This document shows positions 15,288-19,849 of a DNA stretch of 19,849 nucleotides, piece after piece; positions within the stretch are counted from its first letter, which is position 1, and each line of letters begins with the position of its first letter. The stretch is from Reddybacter sp041622675. GTDB taxonomy: Bacteria; Pseudomonadota; Gammaproteobacteria; Pseudomonadales; Porticoccaceae. The DNA lies in NCBI GenBank assembly GCA_041622675.1, contig JBFJYH010000045.1:1-19849 (forward strand), given 5' to 3'. The position numbers and the translations under genes are program-made. The notes beneath the pieces were generated by a model, which worked only from the letters and a program-made list of their open reading frames with translations, was not told the origin of the DNA and did not search any database.

Positions 15288-18200
15288 ATGAAGGAAAAAG
15301 ACAAGCTCGCTGGTGGTTTTGAGATATTAGGTAGTTCCTCTAGGTTGGCCTCTGCATTAAAGAATGCATCGGTTTTGGCGCGCTTTGGACGGCTCGAGCC
15401 GCGCAGGGGCACGCTTTATTCGGTTCCCCACGAGAGCCCTGTTTATCGCTTGCGCTGTTATGAGTTGAAAAAAACGAATAAAGCTCGCGTGCCGATTATT
15501 CTTGTACCGCCATTAATGATGAGTGCCGATGTTTTCGACGTTTCAAAAAAGATCAGCGCTGTAGACTATTTGAGCGAACAAGGGTTTTCAGTTTGGCTGG
15601 TTGACTTTGGTGAACCCGCTGACCAAGAAGGTGGGCTGCACCGCGATATGAGCGACCATGTGGTCGCGGTGAATGACGCCATAGATTTTGTCTATGCCGA
15701 ACACCGTCAACCGGTGCATTTGGCGGGATACTGTCAGGGTGGTATTTTCTGCTATCTCGCGGTTGCGTACCGAAAGTCTAAAAATGTAGGTTCGATTGTC
15801 TCTTTTGCCGCTCCGGTCAATCTATACAAAAACTTTCTGCCTGGCGTGTCAGATGAGGTGACGCTCAAGGTTTTAGAGACTATAGGTGAGGCTGTCCCGA
15901 CAGGTGTCTTGCCCTCGTCTATTCCTGGCTGGGCAAGTAAAAACTTGTTTAGAATGTTGGCTCCGGTCAAGCAGCTCCAATCTTGGGTCTCTTTACTCAA
16001 AATGCTGGACGATAGGGATGCGATCCTCAAGGGGGAAGATCAAAGATCGTTTATGTCTGATGGTTTTGTCGCCTGGCCTGGTCCCGCCATGCTTGAATTT
16101 ATGCGGCAAATGTTGATGGGCAATCGTATGGTTTCCGGGGGCTGTGTGATTGAAGGACGTACAGTTTCACTGACAGATATTACCTGCCCAATGCTTGCTT
16201 TCATCGGCGGCAACGATTCTATAGCCCGGCCTCGTTCAGTTCGCGGCATCGTCGAGGCAGCCCCTAATTCAGAGCTTTACCAGTTGTATTTACCTAGGGC
16301 TGGGCATCTCGGTGTAGTTGTTGGTGGGAGCGCCATGAAAAACACTTGGTCTACAGTCAATCAGTGGCTGAGTTGGCAGGCCGGAAAAGCTGATAAACCT
16401 GAGCACATTAACCTGCTCGATGAGGTGGGTAGTGAAGACAGCGCAAGTAGCTCCGAAGAGGAGAATTTAGCGGCTGCGCTCACCAGGACAATGTTTGGTA
16501 TGAGCAAGGGGCTTCTGGGTACAGCGGGTGATTTGCTGGGAAGCACCAAAACGTCACTACTGACGATGGGTGATAATTTTAGTTCGCGGTTGACCAATCT
16601 GACGCGCCTTCAGAAACTAGACTCAGAGAGTAAAGTGGGTTTTGCTTTGTCCTTGGAGGAGCAAGCGAAAAAATCGCCCGAGGATACCTATTTTCTTTAC
16701 GCTGAAAGGGCACATACCTACGCCAATGCTAATGAACGCGTCGACAATATTGTGCGTGGTTTAATTTCAATTGGGGTGCGTCGTGGTGACCATGTTGGCG
16801 TTCTTATGCATGCTCGACCTTCGGCTTTAGCGACAAACCTTGCGATTAATCGCCTAGGGGCAGTTGCGGTGCTATTGCGTGACAGGTCTCAACTTGCCAC
16901 CGAATTAAAGCTTGCTGAAGTTCAGTACCTTATTGCCGACCCTGAAAATGCACAGGCCGGTGTGAAAACATTTGGTGGTCAGACTTATGTACTCGGTGGC
17001 TTCGGGCGTTCCCGCCGTGAGTTGCCAGAGAGTGTGATTGACATGGAGAAAATTGACCCCTCAAGAGTCGCTTTGCCAGACTGGTATCAACCGTCACCGG
17101 GTAAAGCCGATGAGGTGGCATTCATTTCCTTTAGTCGCCTGGGGTCTGAAACACATTGCGACAAAATAACTCACCGCCAATGGGCCTTGTATTCTCTAGG
17201 CACGGCTTCGGCAACGAGAATGGTGCGAGGAGATACCGTTTACTGTTGGACCCCGCTTCACGACCTTACCGGAATGTTAATTTCAGTCAGCGCCTCCCTA
17301 GTCGCAGGTGCTCGAATTGGTCTGGCACGGCAATTCGAGACGGATACTTTTTGGCATGAAGTGCGAAGTTATGGGGCAAATATTGTTTTTTATTCTGGCG
17401 GCATGTTGCGTGAGTTGGTGGATGCGCCGGAACATAAACTGGAGCGTGGTAACAATATCCGTTTGTTTGCGGGCACTGGGATGCCAGAGGCCTTGAGTCA
17501 GCGGGTGGGTGCGCGTTTTGGTGATGCCTCAATAATGGAGGTTTACCTATCGACTCGTCATCATGCTTACTTGGCAAATATTAATAGTAATAAATCTGGT
17601 GCAGTATTCCAGCAATTGCCAGGCAGCAATGATATTGCTTTGGTCCATTGGGATTACTACAAAAACCTACCTTTCTACGATACGGCCGGCTATTTGTGCC
17701 CCACCCCAGTTGGAACCGTGGGCATGCTACTTGTGAAGGACGATAGTGGCACTGGCTATCGAGATAACACCTATATTTTCAACGTTTTTGAGCAAGGCGA
17801 TTGCTGGCAGATTTCGGGTGACCTGTTTACCCTCGATAGCGATGGGGATTACCATTTTGTTGACCGAGCCAGTAACTTGATCTTAACCAAGGACGATGCG
17901 ATACCGACCTCACCTATCGAGACAGCCGTCAGCACATTGAACGGTATCAGTGTCGCTGCGGCTTATGGTGTGACCATCGAGGGTTGCGACTATCAAATTC
18001 CTGTAGCGTCAGTCGTTTTGAGCGATAAAGCTAAGCTCGTCGCGCAAGATTTAACGGCGGTATTACATGAGCAGCTAGATGTGAAGAGTCTTCCCCTCGT
18101 AGTGATGGTCGCAAACCGCTTGCCGATGACGCCTAGTAATCAGGTGCAGAAACAAATATTAGCCGATGCTGGAATCCCACAAGGGGCATTAAAGAGAGGT

Positions 18201-18539
18201 CAGGCATTTTGGTATAATAAAAAATCTGAAAAATATGAATCACTTACCCAAGCCTCATTGTCGAGACTTCTCCGCGACCTCACTGGGTCGACTGCTACGG
18301 GTCCCGCCACTTCTAGGTCGGCAATAAAAGGGAGTAGTTCGCCAGCTAAAAAGAGGGCATCTAAAAAAACGCCAGCCCGTAAAAAGAAAGTCCATGCAAA
18401 AACGGCGGTAAAAGAAGAGGTGTCCGCAAATGTCGCCCAGAAAGAAACTCCGCTCAATGGTGGTATGTCGGTGGGTGAGATGACGAATGGAGCGACGAGT
18501 GAAATAGAAATGACGGACCAAGATACTAGCTTACATTGA
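15288..18539 (+). CDS. Fusion protein: PhaC-like hydrolase/polymerase + degenerate acyl-CoA-synthetase domain + Lys-rich tail
   Basis: 1083 residues from ATG 15288 (AGGTGG seven bases upstream; a GTG nine bases earlier is also in frame). Residues about 30-365 resemble a class III-type PHA synthase: lipase-like box GYCQGG with Cys149, Asp310 in FIGGNDSIARP and His340 in RAGHLGVVVGG, a complete triad. Residues 365-449 form an acidic then amphipathic linker. Residues 450-965 have the adenylate-forming acyl-CoA synthetase/FATP fold (SGDLFTLDSDGDYHFVDR retained), but the P-loop, the A5 Glu and the A10 Lys are altered. The tail, about 1018-1045, is Lys/Ala/Pro-rich like PhaF or histone H1, then acidic. 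It resembles mycobacterial Rv1683/BCG1721 (acyl-CoA synthetase plus lipase, lipid droplets), from memory. A role in storage polyester or lipid metabolism is inferred. Confidence 0.85.
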   Translation: MKEKDKLAGGFEILGSSSRLASALKNASVLARFGRLEPRRGTLYSVPHESPVYRLRCYELKKTNKARVPIILVPPLMMSADVFDVSKKISAVDYLSEQGFSVWLVDFGEPADQEGGLHRDMSDHVVAVNDAIDFVYAEHRQPVHLAGYCQGGIFCYLAVAYRKSKNVGSIVSFAAPVNLYKNFLPGVSDEVTLKVLETIGEAVPTGVLPSSIPGWASKNLFRMLAPVKQLQSWVSLLKMLDDRDAILKGEDQRSFMSDGFVAWPGPAMLEFMRQMLMGNRMVSGGCVIEGRTVSLTDITCPMLAFIGGNDSIARPRSVRGIVEAAPNSELYQLYLPRAGHLGVVVGGSAMKNTWSTVNQWLSWQAGKADKPEHINLLDEVGSEDSASSSEEENLAAALTRTMFGMSKGLLGTAGDLLGSTKTSLLTMGDNFSSRLTNLTRLQKLDSESKVGFALSLEEQAKKSPEDTYFLYAERAHTYANANERVDNIVRGLISIGVRRGDHVGVLMHARPSALATNLAINRLGAVAVLLRDRSQLATELKLAEVQYLIADPENAQAGVKTFGGQTYVLGGFGRSRRELPESVIDMEKIDPSRVALPDWYQPSPGKADEVAFISFSRLGSETHCDKITHRQWALYSLGTASATRMVRGDTVYCWTPLHDLTGMLISVSASLVAGARIGLARQFETDTFWHEVRSYGANIVFYSGGMLRELVDAPEHKLERGNNIRLFAGTGMPEALSQRVGARFGDASIMEVYLSTRHHAYLANINSNKSGAVFQQLPGSNDIALVHWDYYKNLPFYDTAGYLCPTPVGTVGMLLVKDDSGTGYRDNTYIFNVFEQGDCWQISGDLFTLDSDGDYHFVDRASNLILTKDDAIPTSPIETAVSTLNGISVAAAYGVTIEGCDYQIPVASVVLSDKAKLVAQDLTAVLHEQLDVKSLPLVVMVANRLPMTPSNQVQKQILADAGIPQGALKRGQAFWYNKKSEKYESLTQASLSRLLRDLTGSTATGPATSRSAIKGSSSPAKKRASKKTPARKKKVHAKTAVKEEVSANVAQKETPLNGGMSVGEMTNGATSEIEMTDQDTSLH

Positions 18540-18633
18540 GCTTTTGGGCGAGAGTCGTGCGAAAGAACAGAGCTGCTGATATGCAGTGTCGAGTGGTCGG
18601 AGCTTACTAATCGGCGGTTTTCAGTTTTAGATT

Positions 18634-18685
18634 ACGGCTTATGAATCAGTTGCATGTGCTGGCGGCTGATTCATAAGCCGTTTTC
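18634..18685 (+). terminator. Terminator of the fusion gene
   Basis: A perfect 16-bp inverted repeat, ACGGCTTATGAATCAG (18634-18649) with CTGATTCATAAGCCGT (18666-18681), around a 16-base loop, followed by TTTT. It lies 95 bases past the stop of the PhaC-like fusion and before the thiI promoter. The long loop is unusual for a terminator but the stem and T-run support it. Confidence 0.75.
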
Positions 18686-18720
18686 CCCGTCGTTTTCACG
18701 CTGTGAGTTTGGGCAAGTAT

Positions 18721-18747
18721 CTGACACGTAGAAACTTGCCTTATAAT
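18721..18747 (+). promoter_or_regulatory. Candidate sigma-70 promoter of thiI
   Basis: A perfect -10 TATAAT (18742-18747) with CTGACA (18721-18726) 15 bases upstream as the likely -35. The spacer is short. The start would be near 18754, about 32 bases before the thiI ATG. Confidence 0.5.
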
Positions 18748-18785
18748 GCACGATCTTCCCAGCCATTGGCCTCCGAGTCCTGCCC

Positions 18786-19849
18786 ATGCATTTTGTTGTT
18801 AAATTATTTCCCGAAATTATTATTAAAAGCCCCCCTGTTCGTAAACGCTTTATTAAGCAGTTGAGGGATAACTTGCGCCGCATGCTCAAGGGACGCTATG
18901 CCGGGGTTCAGGTACTCAGCCAGTGGGATAAAATTGAAATCGTCGCCGAGGGTGCCGATGCCGAGCGCGATGCCTTTATTAGCCGCTTGCTGGCCAATAC
19001 CCCAGGTGTGGCCAATTACTCCCATGTCAGTGCTCACCCTTTAGGCACTTATGATGAAATGGCTGATTTACTGTGGCCCATGTACGGGGAAAGTCTGAAG
19101 GGCAGAAGTTTTTGTCTACGTGTAAAGCGCAGCGGTAAACATGAATTTAGCTCGTCAGAATTTGAGCGCGAGGTAGGCGGGCGCCTGTTTCAGCGTTCTG
19201 GTGCAAGCAAAGTGCAGCTCAAGGGAGCCGATGTAGAGATACGCCTCGATATTCGCGGTCAGGTTCTTTCTGTGCTCGAAAGCACAGCTCAGGGTTTGGG
19301 AGGATTCCCTCTGGGCACACAGGATTCTGTGTTGTCACTCATATCCGGTGGTTTTGACTCCACTGTGGCCAGTTATATGACCATCAAACGGGGTTTGCGT
19401 ACTCACTATTGTTTTTTCAATCTCGGTGGCCGCGCCCACGAATTGGGCGTTAAAGAGGTTGCCTGGTATTTATGGAATAAATACGGCACATCTCACCGGG
19501 TAAAATTTATTACCGTGCCCTTCGAAGACGTTGTCGCAGAAATTCTCACCAAGGTTGATAACTCGCAAATGGGCGTTGTGCTCAAACGGATGATGTTGAG
19601 AGCGGCGACAGAAGTGGCGCAAAGCTGGAAGGTCGAGGCCTTGGTGACGGGCGAGGCCGTGGCTCAAGTTTCCAGCCAGACGCTGACCAATTTGTCAGTG
19701 ATTGACAGTGTTACCGATATGCTGACGTTACGGCCATTGGTGACGATGGATAAAAACGCCATTATTGATGTCGCTCGGGCCATCGGTACCGAAGAGTTTG
19801 CAGCTAATATGCCAGAGTATTGTGGGGTGATTTCGGTTAAGCCAACCAC
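18786..19849 (+). CDS. thiI: tRNA 4-thiouridine synthase / sulfur carrier ThiI (3' truncated by window edge)
   Basis: Adenylates U8 of tRNA and transfers sulfur to form 4-thiouridine; in many gammaproteobacteria it also supplies sulfur for the thiamine thiazole. 354 codons are present of an expected roughly 480. The start MHFVVKLFPEIIIKS is typical of the family. A ferredoxin-like and THUMP region covers about residues 1-165. The PP-loop is SGGFDS at 187-192 and is followed by the family's FNLGG and VSSQTL motifs. Cys346 in MPEYCGVIS corresponds to the conserved E. coli Cys344. The C-terminal rhodanese domain, if present, lies outside the window. The frame is open throughout. It sits downstream of glnA, as in pseudomonads, with the lipid genes inserted between. 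Confidence 0.96.
   Translation, partial: MHFVVKLFPEIIIKSPPVRKRFIKQLRDNLRRMLKGRYAGVQVLSQWDKIEIVAEGADAERDAFISRLLANTPGVANYSHVSAHPLGTYDEMADLLWPMYGESLKGRSFCLRVKRSGKHEFSSSEFEREVGGRLFQRSGASKVQLKGADVEIRLDIRGQVLSVLESTAQGLGGFPLGTQDSVLSLISGGFDSTVASYMTIKRGLRTHYCFFNLGGRAHELGVKEVAWYLWNKYGTSHRVKFITVPFEDVVAEILTKVDNSQMGVVLKRMMLRAATEVAQSWKVEALVTGEAVAQVSSQTLTNLSVIDSVTDMLTLRPLVTMDKNAIIDVARAIGTEEFAANMPEYCGVISVKPT

Overview
The window reads as chromosomal DNA of a gammaproteobacterium. Gene content and order follow the conserved Pseudomonas/Cellvibrionales-type block that links hisF, ctpA-envC-gpmI, yibN-grxC-secB, ntrBC, glnA and thiI. A marine Cellvibrionales/Spongiibacteraceae-like organism is my best guess, from resemblance only. 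I see no mobile elements, CRISPR arrays, rRNA or tRNA genes. Base composition is moderate and broadly even.

Layout. (1) 1-2408, plus strand: the 3' end of thiL, pgpA, an ATGA-coupled retropepsin-like periplasmic protease, and hisF. (2) 2494-7004, minus strand: a small DUF6316-like gene, and the run gpmI-envC-ctpA (glycolytic mutase, activator of cell-division amidases, periplasmic processing protease). (3) 7243-8502, plus strand: yibN-like rhodanese, grxC and secB, divergent from gpmI and closed by a hairpin terminator. (4) 8609-13422, minus strand: the nitrogen-control block ntrC, ntrB, a DUF4124 exported protein and glnA. (5) 13943-18539, plus strand: an alpha/beta hydrolase and a 1083-residue PhaC-like/adenylation-like fusion. 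(6) 18786-end: the 5' part of thiI.

Nitrogen regulation is readable in the DNA. glnA has a textbook sigma-54 promoter, with two NtrC-like sites 31 bp apart centred near -97 and -128. ntrBC appears to have its own sigma-54-like promoter with a near-perfect NtrC site near -104, which suggests autoregulation separate from glnA.

The most unusual part is the two-gene insert between glnA and thiI. The large protein joins a PhaC-type hydrolase/polymerase domain with a complete Cys-Asp-His triad to an acyl-CoA-synthetase-fold domain. In that second domain the ATP-binding loop, the A5 glutamate and the A10 catalytic lysine are all altered. It ends in a lysine-rich histone/PhaF-like tail. It may be a storage-lipid or polyester enzyme carrying a repurposed adenylation domain. 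The glnA NtrC sites lie in the intergenic region it shares with the insert, so a link to nitrogen status is possible but not shown.
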